The notes under the pieces were generated by a model. That model did not search any database, had not been told where the DNA came from, and worked only from the letters and a program-made list of their open reading frames with translations. Source: Drosophila pseudoobscura (taxonomy: Eukaryota > Arthropoda > Insecta > Diptera > Drosophilidae). From it: DNA of 64,000 bases. A program made the translations under genes and the position numbers. Position 1 is the first letter of the stretch; every line of letters begins with the position of its first letter. Of this stretch, positions 20,858 to 30,275 are shown piece by piece. The stretch is from contig NC_046679.1 in NCBI RefSeq assembly GCF_009870125.1, forward strand, positions 31,682,001-31,746,000, in the 5' to 3' direction.

Positions 20858-23596
20858 ATGGCTGAGGAAACCATGGCAAACATTGACAAAGAAAAAATTG
20901 TAGAGTGGTTGCTGGAGAAAGAGATCATTTTTCCAGCCAGCGCAACACTAAGGCAACTTCGCAAGCTTGCCATAAGTGGTGAAATGGATGAAGTTTCTGA
21001 AAGTCTGGTGAATAAATCGGATATTGAATCGGAGGAGAAAGTGTCTGAAAATGAGCAGATCGACGATATGAAAGAAGAAGAATTACTTGACGCCGCAATA
21101 AGGGTTGCTGAGAAAAAGAAGAAACTGGCTGCCTTAATGGTAATGGACAACCATGTGACCGATGACATCCGAATGGTCAAGCAACTGATTGCCCCTTTTT
21201 CTGCCAGTGAAAATGATGAAGCCTCTGAATGGGTCTTGAATTTTGAACGGATTTGCGGAGGCGTGAACGAAAGCAGCAATTTTAAGCTTCGTTGTGTGCG
21301 CATGTTGATGAAGGCGGGAACAGAGGCGGACTTGTTCATGCGTGTCGACAAATCAAAGACTTACGACGAGTTTAAAGGAAACTTCCTAAAAACTTTTGGC
21401 CGCAGCAATTCAACTGCCGACGTGGTACTCCTGTTGAAGGAAACCTTTTTCAACCCGGAGAAAAACTCCGTAATGGGATATATTCTTCGCATGGAAGAAA
21501 TTGCTATGCGTGCCGACATCGAAGAGAAATTGACAGTGCAGTTCATCATTGATGGTTTTCGTGATCGATCTTCCAGTATCGCCTTATTGTATTCAGCGTC
21601 GACCATCGGAAAACTTAAGGAGCTAGCTCGACAATACGAGGCTTTGAGGAAGAGTACCCAGACGAATTTTAGGCGCACTGGGATGACTGCTTCCGGAAAT
21701 GACCGGAGCCAGGCGCGCTGCTATAATTGTTCAGCACATGGCCATTATGCTTCATCGTGTCCCGCACCTAAGCGGGAGAAGGGATCGTGTTTCCAGTGTG
21801 GATCCATGCAGCACCAGGTGAAGGATTGCCAACAGAAGCCTATGTCAGCCCAGCGATCCGTGGGTACAGCCAGCAACCCGCCGATGGACGACAGAGAGGA
21901 GAACAATATTTTTGTTCCTATTGTTAATCAGGTAGGGGTATATTTTTACACTGATATAAAACGCAGGTATCAAATTAAATTTCTTTCTGGCATGTTGGAC
22001 ACCGGTAGCGCTATTAATTTGATGCAGCGCTCGGCGATACCTTATGAAAATTTTAATGGTGTACTAAGACCGACAGAGTATTTTGGAGTTAACGGTTCGA
22101 GAATAAGCATTTTTGGAAAAATAATTGTCAATTTAGTTTTTCATAACATTGAAAAAGAACTTATATTTTTCGTTGTACCAAACAACTATATTTCGTATAA
22201 TGTCCTTCTGGGGCGCAGTTTCCTTGAAAATTATGGAATAAAATTAATTTTTGAAAATGAAATTGAAAATAGAGTATTAGTGAACAGTGACTTAGATGAA
22301 AATAGAGTATTAGTGAACAATGACTTAGATGAAAATAGAGTATTAGTGAACAGTGGCTTAGATGAAAATAGAGTATTAGTGAACAGTGACTTAGATGAAA
22401 ATAGAGTATTAGTGAACAGTGACTTAGATGAAAATAGAGTATTAGTGAACAGTGACTTAGATGAAAATAGAGTATTAGTGAACAGTGACTTAGATGAAAA
22501 TAGAGTATTAGTGAACAGTGACTTAGATGAAAATAGAATATTAGTGAACAGTGACTTAGATGAAAATAGAGTATTAGTGAACAGTGACTTAGATGAAAAT
22601 AGAGTATTAGTGAACATTGAGAGCGACCAAATTGAAAATGTAGTATTGACAAATAGAGACAGTGAGATGATGTTATCAGATATCAATAATAATGGATTAT
22701 TGAAGGATGAAAATTATGAGAATAAGATTAGTGTCCAATTGAATTGTAATAACATTGACCTTTTATTGAAAGATAACGAGCAAAAGCATATGGCAAGTGA
22801 ATCATTAGAAAGAACCAACTTAGATATACCGTATATATATAGTATTGAAATAACAAAAGAAGAGGACAGCTATAATATCGACCCAAAGCGAACTGATAAA
22901 GAACGTAGTAAATTCATGGAATTGATAAAACTTAACTATTCAGACTTAACTAACATTCCAGCAATTCAACATAACTATGAAATGAACCTCAAACTTAAAT
23001 CAGAAGAACCTGTACGCACTGTTCCGAGAAGACTTTCATATCAGGAGAAGAAAGAAGTAGATACCCAAATAGATGAACTATTGAAAAAAGGCTTCATAAG
23101 AGAAAGTAAATCGCCTTACAGCTCTGCAATAGTATTAGTTAAGAAAAAATCAGGGGAAAAAAGAATGTGTGTAGATTACAAACAGCTTAATAAGATTTGC
23201 ATTCGTGATGGATATCCATTGCCACTAATAGACGACTGCTTAGAGAGATTAGAAGGGAACACAATTTTTACACTTTTAGATTTGAAACACAGTTATCACC
23301 AAGTAAAAGTAGCAGAAAGTTCAGTGCAGTATACAGCATTTGTCATACCTAGCGGACAATATGAATACACAAGAATGCCTTTTGGGCTTATGAATGCACC
23401 AGCAGTATTTATGAGATTTATTAATTTCATTTTACAACCATTAATTCGCGAAGGTAATGTAGTAGTTTACATGGACGATATCGCTATAGGTTCCAAGTCG
23501 TTGAACGAACATCTTATAACAGTAGGTAGAGTTTTAAGAATTCTCGCAGAATATCGACTAGAAATTAAGGTTAGTAAATGTCAATTTGGTTATTAA
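20858..23596 (+). CDS. Element E Gag-protease-reverse transcriptase (ends at an in-frame stop)
   Basis: 912 codons. The N-terminus has a short SAP-like helical segment (EKIVEWLLEKEIIFPASATLR... QLRKLAI) and an acidic helical stretch, then a capsid (WVLNFERICGGVNESSNFKL... LRMEEIAMRADIEEK), two zinc knuckles (CYNCSAHGHYASSC near 287, CFQCGSMQHQVKDC near 311), and a protease with MLDTGSAINLM (about 378) and YNVLLGRSFL. Residues 470-590 are a tandem repeat of 11-residue units. Reverse transcriptase follows: SPYSSAIVLVKKK (about 750), TLLDLKHSYHQV, MPFGLMNAPAVFMRF and VVYMDDIAIG (about 870). The frame ends at a TAA (23594-23596) just after CQFGY; the rest of Pol continues in the same frame. A single nonsense change therefore separates it from an intact polyprotein. 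A second Met six codons in is an alternative start. Confidence 0.92.
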   Translation: MAEETMANIDKEKIVEWLLEKEIIFPASATLRQLRKLAISGEMDEVSESLVNKSDIESEEKVSENEQIDDMKEEELLDAAIRVAEKKKKLAALMVMDNHVTDDIRMVKQLIAPFSASENDEASEWVLNFERICGGVNESSNFKLRCVRMLMKAGTEADLFMRVDKSKTYDEFKGNFLKTFGRSNSTADVVLLLKETFFNPEKNSVMGYILRMEEIAMRADIEEKLTVQFIIDGFRDRSSSIALLYSASTIGKLKELARQYEALRKSTQTNFRRTGMTASGNDRSQARCYNCSAHGHYASSCPAPKREKGSCFQCGSMQHQVKDCQQKPMSAQRSVGTASNPPMDDREENNIFVPIVNQVGVYFYTDIKRRYQIKFLSGMLDTGSAINLMQRSAIPYENFNGVLRPTEYFGVNGSRISIFGKIIVNLVFHNIEKELIFFVVPNNYISYNVLLGRSFLENYGIKLIFENEIENRVLVNSDLDENRVLVNNDLDENRVLVNSGLDENRVLVNSDLDENRVLVNSDLDENRVLVNSDLDENRVLVNSDLDENRVLVNSDLDENRILVNSDLDENRVLVNSDLDENRVLVNIESDQIENVVLTNRDSEMMLSDINNNGLLKDENYENKISVQLNCNNIDLLLKDNEQKHMASESLERTNLDIPYIYSIEITKEEDSYNIDPKRTDKERSKFMELIKLNYSDLTNIPAIQHNYEMNLKLKSEEPVRTVPRRLSYQEKKEVDTQIDELLKKGFIRESKSPYSSAIVLVKKKSGEKRMCVDYKQLNKICIRDGYPLPLIDDCLERLEGNTIFTLLDLKHSYHQVKVAESSVQYTAFVIPSGQYEYTRMPFGLMNAPAVFMRFINFILQPLIREGNVVVYMDDIAIGSKSLNEHLITVGRVLRILAEYRLEIKVSKCQFGY
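22265..22627 (+). repeat. 33-bp minisatellite inside the element E coding region (11 units)
   Basis: Eleven head-to-tail 33-bp units each encode ENRVLVNSDLD or a near variant, inserted between protease and reverse transcriptase. Units are almost identical (single changes give NND, SGL, RIL), except the last, which degenerates to IESD. The unit length is a multiple of three, so copy-number change keeps the frame. Confidence 0.95.
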
Positions 23597-25615
23597 AGTA
23601 TTGAGTTCTTGGGATATACCCTTTCTGGTAAGGGAATAAGCCCAAACTGTGAACACACAGCAACCATTAAGCATCTGCCATTGCCAAAAGATCGCCATGA
23701 AATGCAAAAGGTTTTGGGATTATTCTCTTATTTTAGGCGTTTCATTCCTGCTTACTCAAGAATAGCAAAACCATTACAAGAACTTACAAAACCTGGAACT
23801 AAGTTTGAGCTTCAAGACAAATGCATACAAATTTTTGAATATCTTCGAGAAAAACTGATTTCGTCACCAGTATTAGCTCTGTATAATCCAAATCGAGAAA
23901 CAGAATTGCATTGTGATGCAAGTAGTGAAGGTTTTGGTGGAATTTTGTTGCAGAAACAAGATGACAATAAGTTTCACCCAACAGCATATTTTTCACAGAG
24001 AGCGACAAAACTAGAGGCAAGATACGAAAGTTTCAAGCTGGAAACGTTAGCTGTGATCTATTCATTGAGGAAATTTCGAATTTATTTAGAAGGGATTCCG
24101 TTTAGAATTATAACAGATTGTAACTCAGTAGTTTTATGTTTAGGAAAGGGACGTCTTCATTCAAATATCGCCAGATGGGCCATAGAGCTAGCAAATTATA
24201 ATTACACTTTAAAACATCGTAGTGGAAAATATATGTCCCATGTGGACACCTTAAGTAGATATCCTTCAGCGCTTAATCAAGATTTTGAATATGAACCAAT
24301 AGTGACAATTCATGAAAGTGATAACAAAGACCGAATAGTTTCCGTGATTGAGTGTGACGACATTAATCTTCAGCTTCAGATAACACAAAACAGGGACAAC
24401 CATATAGGAAAATTAAAAGAACAATTGGAGCATGGACCTGTTAAGAAATTTTCATTGAGCGATGGAATTGTTTATAAAATAGGTGAGAACGACGTTGAGC
24501 TGTTTTATGTCCCAGCTGAAATGGAAACGCAAATAATCAGAAGAGTTCACGAAAACTTATGTCACTTAGGAACTGAGAAATGTATGAAAGAAATCTTAAG
24601 ACATTATTGGTTCCCGAATATGAGATCTAAAATCGATTTGTTTATAGGAAATTGTTTAAATTGTATCATGTTTTCAGTCCCCACACATGCGAACAATCGA
24701 ACACTTCACAATATTCCTAAGCGACCAATCCCATTCGACACCTTACACGTAGACCATTTTGGACCACTTCCCGCTGTTATATCAAAGAAGAAGCATGTAT
24801 TAGTTATCATTGACGCCTTTACGAAATTTGTAAAATTGTTTTCTGTAAATACGACAAGCACTAAAGAAGTCAACACATGTTTTTCAAAGTATTTTCAATT
24901 TTATAGTCGTCCACGTAGAATTATTAGCGATAGAGGAACGTGTTTTACATCATTAGAATTTAGTAAATTTTTGTTAGAAAATAATATAGAGCACGTGAAA
25001 GTGGCAACTGCTTCACCCCAAGCGAATGGTCAGGTAGAACGGGTTAACAGAACTATGAAAGCTATGCTCGCCAAAATAACTGAGCCAATAAATCACGAAG
25101 ATTGGAGCAAACTTTTAATAAAGGCTGAATATGCAATTAATAACTCAGTCCATTCGACCACGAAAGAATTGCCTTCAGTGTTGTTATTCGGAGTCCAACA
25201 GAGGGGTTGTAATATTGACGCGTTAACAGAATACTTAGATGATAAACAAGACCGAACTCAAAGCGATTTAGAATCAGTACGTAAGAAATCTTTGGATAAA
25301 ATCGAGCATTGTCAGCAGAAGAGTGAAGAGTATTTTGAAAGGAATCACAAAAATCACATTGAGTTCTTGGAAGGCGATTTCGTTGTAATGAGAAACATTG
25401 ACACCACAATAGGTACAAATAAAAAATTTGTTCCGAAGTACAGGGGTCCGTACATCATCAAGAAGGTATTGCCGAACGACAGATATGTGTTAAATGACAT
25501 TGAAAACTGCCAAATAAGCCAAATCCCGTATGAGGGCATTATAGAGGCATGCCGATTAAGGAAATGGGCAGATTGGCGTAATCAGTGTGAAAGTGACCCC
25601 TACTTAAATAGTTAA
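23597..25615 (+). CDS. Element E RNase H and integrase (downstream of the stop)
   Basis: This is the same frame as the upstream polyprotein, opened again after the TAA; the first Met is at 23609. It starts with the RT thumb (FLGYTL, LGLFSYFRRFIPAYS), then RNase H (LHCDASSEGFGGIL, ESFKLETLAVIYSLRKFR, IITDCNSVV, HRSGKYMSHVDTLSR), the integrase zinc finger (HENLCHLGTEKC ... NCLNC), and a catalytic core with HVDHFGP, ISDRGTCFTS and ANGQVERVNR, so all three acidic residues are present. The C-terminus has the Gypsy-type GPYIIKKVLPNDRYVLND block. No env-like frame follows; the 3' LTR begins 87 bp downstream. Confidence 0.92.
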   Translation, partial: SIEFLGYTLSGKGISPNCEHTATIKHLPLPKDRHEMQKVLGLFSYFRRFIPAYSRIAKPLQELTKPGTKFELQDKCIQIFEYLREKLISSPVLALYNPNRETELHCDASSEGFGGILLQKQDDNKFHPTAYFSQRATKLEARYESFKLETLAVIYSLRKFRIYLEGIPFRIITDCNSVVLCLGKGRLHSNIARWAIELANYNYTLKHRSGKYMSHVDTLSRYPSALNQDFEYEPIVTIHESDNKDRIVSVIECDDINLQLQITQNRDNHIGKLKEQLEHGPVKKFSLSDGIVYKIGENDVELFYVPAEMETQIIRRVHENLCHLGTEKCMKEILRHYWFPNMRSKIDLFIGNCLNCIMFSVPTHANNRTLHNIPKRPIPFDTLHVDHFGPLPAVISKKKHVLVIIDAFTKFVKLFSVNTTSTKEVNTCFSKYFQFYSRPRRIISDRGTCFTSLEFSKFLLENNIEHVKVATASPQANGQVERVNRTMKAMLAKITEPINHEDWSKLLIKAEYAINNSVHSTTKELPSVLLFGVQQRGCNIDALTEYLDDKQDRTQSDLESVRKKSLDKIEHCQQKSEEYFERNHKNHIEFLEGDFVVMRNIDTTIGTNKKFVPKYRGPYIIKKVLPNDRYVLNDIENCQISQIPYEGIIEACRLRKWADWRNQCESDPYLNS

Positions 25616-25702
25616 CAAAATATATATATACACATATAATTAAAATTACTCTTAATTACATATTTACGATCGAGGGCGATCTAATTGTCAGGATGGCCGA
25701 GC

Positions 25703-26029
25703 TGTTAGGTTGTTTTAGTATTATAACCCTACATTTGTATTTACCTTGCTGCTAGCTTATAATTATTAGTGTTAATCTACAATTGTATTTACTATTAACG
25801 TTGTACGAAATATCGTAAGTATCCGAATAAGTATCGATATGAATAATTATCCGATAGTTCTAGTTCTGCGAACTAGAACTATGCGAGAACTAGATCGGAA
25901 TAGAACCAGAGATCGGAGCTGGATTCAATGAGCACTTTTGCGGTATCAACAGGACAGAGTGGTTGGTAAAGAATTAAGTAAAATAAAATCATAAAAAGTA
26001 CGAAACATCCGTGTACTTTCTGCGCCAAT
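25703..26029 (+). repeat. Element E 3' LTR
   Basis: 327 bp, preceded by a purine-rich tract (aggatggccgagc). It is followed by the target duplication AGTAT and the continuing copia frame. Confidence 0.92.
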
Positions 26030-27425
26030 AGTATCCTTATTTTCTTCACGACAATTATCTGGCTGATCAGATTTTTCACAATCTTTACTCTCATTCGGGA
26101 TATATAATTCCTTACTATCATTCAGGAAATCAGTTTTTCTTTTCCTACTTTCATTCGGAAAATTCAGCTTTTCGCATTCCTTACTTTCATTCAGGATTTC
26201 ACATTCCGTACTTTCATTCGGGAAATTAAACTGATCACATTCCTTACTCTCATTCAGGATTCCACATTCCGTACTATCATTCGGGAGATAAAACTGATCA
26301 CATTCCTTACTCTCATTCAGGATTCCACATTCCGTACTATCATTCGGGAAATTAAGCTGATCAGATTCCTTACTCTCATTCAGGAATTCTTGTTGACTTC
26401 TTTCCTTACTCTCTTTCGGGAAATCTGTTTCAAATTTTACTTCTCTAGAATAAAGCATATTAGTCTCGTCTACGACAACATCTCTTGCAACAATAACTTT
26501 TCCTTTAATGACATCCCACAATTTGAGTCCATTTTGTTCATACCCTATCAAGATAGCTTTGAATGATTTTTCATCAAATTTACCTTTTTTAATTTTGTTG
26601 TGCACATACACGGTTGAACCGAACACTCTTAAAAATTTTAAATTGGGCTTTCTATTGTGCCACAGCTCATATGGGGTCATTTTACAATCACCAAGTGCTT
26701 TGCTTGGAATTCTGTTGATTAGATATGTTGCAGTTAGCACAGCTTCACCCCAAAAACTTTTGTCTAATTTTGCACCATTTACCATAGCACGAGCTTTCTC
26801 TGTAATGGTTCTTATCATTCGCTCCGAAACACCATTCCACTGAGGTGTATGTGGCACTGTCAAATGATAACTTATTCCTTTATTAACGCAGAACTCACGC
26901 ATTTCATTCGACAAGTATTCTCTACCGTTGTCAATGTACAAATTGACAATCTTGAAATTAAAATGAGCCTCGCTCTTTGCTACAAAATCTTTAAATACAT
27001 TGAATACATCTGATTTATATTTTAACAAATAGGTTACACAATAATGTGTAAATTGATCTACGAAGATCACAAAATAATTTTTATCGTCTAGTGTAACTGG
27101 TTTAATGGGGCCACATACATCTGAATGTATTACAAACAAGGGTAGTTTTATATAACTTTTATCTTTAGATTACTTAAATGGCAACCTAGCCTGTTTCCCA
27201 TTTAAACATGACTCACAAACTTCATCTGATATTTTTAAATTAACAAGAAGATTACTGTCATTAAATAAATTATTATTCTTTATTTCAAGCAATTTTGCAT
27301 TGCTTACCTCAACTTACCCAACCTCTCATGCCATAATCGATAATTATTTTTGTTCCTAGCATCTACACTGTATGCTTGGAATTTGACTACAGGTATATCC
27401 AACATACCTGTATGTTTAACAACAA
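26030..27425 (-). pseudogene. copia integrase with repeat-rich linker, broken
   Basis: The copia integrase core is present on the minus strand: VIHSDVCGP, DDKNYFVIFVDQFTHY, YIDNGREYLSNEM and WNGVSERMIRTITEKAR supply the D-D-E residues. It is followed by the VARDVVVDETNM block and a linker of repeated NESKECDQ-like motifs (about 26060-26420). Upstream, an in-frame stop lies at about 27170 (LPFK then stop, then SKDKSYIKLPLFV), and the zinc-finger region from 27180 to 27425 is frameshifted. An A-run of about 16 at 27433-27448 (minus strand) shifts the frame out of the protease region. The linker ends at the E insertion. Confidence 0.88.
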
Positions 27426-28602
27426 TTACTCCATTTTTTTTTTTTTTTTTGATATGGAGACACCACCACAGTCAAACTTAATTGACATCCCTGCCCGTTG
27501 CAGACGCTTGACAGACATGAGGTTTCCTGCTGCCTCCTTGCAGTAGAGCACATCCTCCAGTGTGATATTGTGTCCATTGTGCAGCCGCACAATTCCACGC
27601 TTAGTGGCATATAAAAACTCGCCTTCTTTTTCCACAGCGATTTTAATTGGCTGCTCCAATTCGATGCAATCGGCGTACAGCGAGTCATCATTGATCAAAT
27701 GATCCGTTGCACCAGAATCGAGTATAAAACCGAGTTCATTATATATTTGATCACTCTTTTTCATTTTCCGCATCATAAATGCGAACCCGTGGCCCGATGC
27801 TGCAAGCTGAGCTTGTTTATTATGTTTATAATTTTCTTTGTTTTGATTTAACCTTATAAACTTGTAACAGTCTTTTTTCATGTGCCCTTCTTTGCCACAG
27901 TGATGGCATTTAATATTACTTCTAGCTTTTCCCTTAAATAATATCTTTTGCCGTGTGTTTCTAGATCCAAACGTTTTACGATTATTAAAATTGTTATTAT
28001 TTCTTACAACTGCCTTCATGACTTTACTACTTGTATCAGTACTTTCATTTCTTAATTTGGTCTCGTAGTCGAACAATTTATTTTTTACAAACGCTAATGA
28101 TAGAGTTTCATCTGACAAAGTTTCGATTGCCGTGATGACACCATTATAGGTTGAAGGTAGAGTCTGCAGCAAATGTGCCACTTTGTCCATCTCATCCCTT
28201 CTAGCGCCCGCCCCTAACATCTCACTCACTGTTTCATCAAAAGTAACAAAATGACTCGAAAGTGTCATTTCACTTGAGAGTTTGAGTGTTATTAAACGTT
28301 TACGTGCAGCTAATTGCGACGCAAGGCTTCTACGCTCATATATGGCGTCTAAATTCTTCAGAATATCACGTGCCGAAATGTCGCCTGCCGCGAAGTTTAG
28401 AAATGCGTCGCCTAAATATTGAATTAAAATGCTCTTCGCACATCGCTCTGCCTTTTTCCAATTATCATCTACTTCGTTAGGCATTATGATATCGACTACT
28501 TGGAAGCACCTCTAATTCAGCAAACAAAGCTCTGATTCTAAATTTCCATATAGAATATTTCTCGCCACAAAAAGGCTTAATATGTTGCTTATTTCTTTCC
28601 AT
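27426..28602 (-). pseudogene. copia Gag and protease, broken N-terminus
   Basis: A 352-codon frame (28484-27426) carries copia Gag: SSEMTLSSHFVTFDETVSEM, the CCHC knuckle CHHCGKEGHMKKDC and the protease ILDSGATDHLIND, ending in KKKKK encoded by the long A run at the frame break. The true N-terminus (a Met at 28602 with IKPFCGEKYSIWKFRIRALF) lies in a different frame; a small insertion and a stop near 28505 separate it from the rest. Residue order and spacing are those of copia. The open part could not be made from the normal start. Confidence 0.88.
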
Positions 28603-28712
28603 TTTCTATGTATGTATATATTATACACACACACTACAAAAAACTACACAAGAACGCACGCGGAACTAATTTCATAACTATTTGTTATTAATTTAATTTA
28701 TTTATATTGGCG

Positions 28713-28730
28713 TGGACTGGGCCCATAACC
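28713..28730 (-). promoter_or_regulatory. copia primer-binding site
   Basis: The minus strand reads GGTTATGGGCCCAGTCCA directly after the 5' LTR. This is the known copia site for an internal fragment of initiator tRNA-Met, and is diagnostic for the family. Confidence 0.93.
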
Positions 28731-28978
28731 TATTGGTAGACTAGCTATGACAATTAGTAAACGGAAGACAGTACCAAGTTATATTTTTCTTTAAAGATTA
28801 TTTATGTATTTCTTGATTACTTTTTCTGCAACACCGGTCCACACACTTGAGATCACAAAAGAAGAGAGAGCGTCGACACTTCAAGTGTGACCAGACTAAC
28901 TCATAATAATAATACCTAACATATCGATAATATTATTTAATGTTATTATTTGAATGTGGGAATAGGCGTATTCCAACA
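28731..28978 (-). repeat. copia 5' LTR
   Basis: 248 bp beginning TGTTGGAATA on the minus strand; two substitutions separate it from 11304-11551. It is followed by the TGCTG target duplication and the leader repeats of A. Confidence 0.93.
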
Positions 28979-29836
28979 TGCTGTTTACGCCGTTCCTCTC
29001 TATTCCTCTGCTTTTACAGTTACTGACTGCTGCGTCTCGTTTCCACGCACTCACTGCCTTGTCAATTTTCTCGTCGTCTTCTTGCTGCAGACTTTTTGAG
29101 TTCACCAGCTGCCTTTTTCGCCGTACAGTACTTGCGAATCACTAGCTACCTTCTCTGCTCCACGCCTTTCTCCTTGTCCAGATGATGTCCACCGCCAACG
29201 ATCCTGCCTATTGCACGTTGCTGACCATCTACCAAGTCTTGCGTTGCCTTCAGATTGGGTACTGGGTCTCTTTATCGCCGTCTCTGCTGTTTACGCCGTT
29301 CCTCTCTATTCCTCTGCTTTTACAGTTACTGACTGCTGCACCTCGTTGCCACGCACTCACTGCCTTGTCAATTTTCTCGTCGTCTTTTTGCTGCAGACTT
29401 TTTGAGTTCACCAGCTGCCTTTTTCGCCGTACAGTACTTGCGAACCACTAGCTACCATCTCTGCTCCACGCCTTTCTCCTTGTCTAGATGATGCTCACCG
29501 CCAACGATCCTGCCTATTGCACGTTGCTGACCATCCACCAAATCTTGCGTTGCCTTCAGATTGGGTACTGGGTCTCTTTATCGCCGTCTCTGCTGCTTAC
29601 GCCGTTCCTCTTGATTCGGTTTGCTTCGGTTTTTCTTCTCCTTTTTACCGTAGCTGCTTGCTGCCGTCTTGCTCACTCTCGCGCTGCTTTGCCAATTGCC
29701 TTTTGTTTGAATTTTCGCGCAGCAGAGTTTTTGCAGATTTCTTCCAGAATGTTCCAAACAACGCCACCACAATTTACCGAGTTCTCGCAATATTTGTAAA
29801 ACACAACTTTAGTTTGATGACTTTCCGTTTGTAATC
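28979..29836 (-). repeat. Element A leader with about 306-bp tandem repeats, part 2
   Basis: Continuation of the leader of A beyond copia. Repeat marks at 29182 and 29488 show two more units of about 306 bp, the last one degenerating from about 29600 into unique leader sequence near the primer-binding site. Confidence 0.75.
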
Positions 29837-29861
29837 GTTCAAATCCCGGTTGAGCCCCCAA
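29837..29861 (-). promoter_or_regulatory. Element A primer-binding site
   Basis: The minus strand has TGGGGGCTCAACCGGGATTTG three to four bases from the LTR, with GGGATTTGAAC matching the complement of a tRNA T-arm (GTTCAAATCCC). G shares the TGGGGGCTCAACC part (33950-33967). The tRNA is not identified. Confidence 0.6.
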
Positions 29862-29865
29862 AAAT

Positions 29866-30183
29866 TGTGGCCCCGGATTTTCCGTAGTTGTACTTTAGTC
29901 CAGGATGCCAGGTTTTATTATAATTAGTCTTTATTTATGAATATTATTTAAGATTAGTTATGATTACAACGGTCGCTGTGCTTTAAGTATATTTTGATTA
30001 ATACAGATATTTGCGCTCGTAATTTGCGTGTGGCTGAGTGAGACTTTGGCACCGAATTAAATGGCGTCGATCGTTGAGGCTGTGTTCTCTCCATTCTTTG
30101 TTCGACGGCCGCTTCTAGTCTCTCTCTCTGTTACTTCCTCTGTTATCTCTACAGACTCTGTTGCTCTCCCACCAAATCCCACA
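29866..30183 (-). repeat. Element A 5' LTR
   Basis: 318 bp matching 533-850. On the plus strand it ends CCCACA, followed by the CATA target duplication and then the rest of the K LTR. Confidence 0.87.
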
Positions 30184-30187
30184 CATA

Positions 30188-30275
30188 TGCAAATAAATTA
30201 TGAATTATAAACAGCCTCTCGACTTTCATTAACTTCAAATTGCAACCGTTATTAAAAACGCTTAATAGCTTAACA
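30188..30275 (+). repeat. Element K 3' LTR, second part
   Basis: The 88 bp continue the LTR from 532 and end at TTAACA. The reverse complement of 63199-63287 shows the same sequence uninterrupted, proving that A lies inside this LTR. The next bases (ctaag) diverge between the two K copies, which marks the LTR end. Confidence 0.8.

Larger units (their letters stand above)
20434..26029 (+). mobile_element. Gypsy-superfamily LTR retrotransposon E
   Basis: Two 327-bp LTRs (20434-20760, 25703-26029), starting TGTTAGG and ending CGCCAAT, differ at one position. The 5-bp repeat AGTAT flanks them (20429-20433, 26030-26034); a 4-bp GTAT reading with the LTR one base longer is equally possible. The interior has a tRNA-Leu-like primer-binding site, one gag-pol frame interrupted by a single stop, no env, and a short 3' region (25616-25702) with a purine tract. 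Layout, primer type and protein blocks suggest an mdg3/micropia-like element; the family is inferred. Confidence 0.92.
11304..28978 (-). mobile_element. copia: copia-type LTR retrotransposon (split by D and E)
   Basis: Two 248-bp LTRs (11304-11551 and 28731-28978) flanked by the 5-bp repeat TGCTG (11299-11303, 28979-28983) define the element. On the minus strand the LTR begins TGTTGGAATA, is followed by the copia primer-binding site GGTTATGGGCCCAGTCCA, and the 3' LTR is preceded by the copia purine tract GAGGGGGGCG. Gag, protease, integrase, reverse transcriptase and RNase H follow in the Pseudoviridae order, with integrase before reverse transcriptase. D (13434-20299) and E (20434-26029) are inserted in the integrase-RT linker. 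The LTRs differ at only two positions, yet the coding region has several frameshifts and stops. Its own length without insertions is about 5.2 kb, as expected for copia. Confidence 0.95.
533..30183 (-). mobile_element. Gypsy-superfamily LTR retrotransposon A (host of B, M, copia, D, E)
   Basis: A is delimited by two 318-bp LTRs (533-850 and 29866-30183) that begin TGTGG and end CACA on the plus strand, flanked by the direct repeat CATA. Transcription runs right to left: LTR, primer-binding site, a leader with about 306-bp tandem repeats, gag, protease, reverse transcriptase, RNase H, integrase, LTR. Its own sequence is about 6.7 kb; the other 23 kb are later insertions B (3236-8522), M (about 9584-9845) and copia (11304-28978). 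The Gag has a SAP-like N-terminus and CCHC knuckles and there is no env, so it resembles mdg3/Blastopia-type elements; the family name is inferred. The LTRs differ at about three positions. Confidence 0.85.

Noticed and set aside
22265..22627. CRISPR-like regular 33-bp spacing
   Set aside because: Units are contiguous with no unique spacers, lie inside a eukaryotic retrotransposon frame, and no cas-like genes exist.
22161..22686. Two minus-strand open frames with repeated YFHLSHCSLIL- and FSSKSLFTNTL-like units
   Set aside because: They are the antisense of the 33-bp minisatellite in E; the period is a multiple of three, so all frames stay open.
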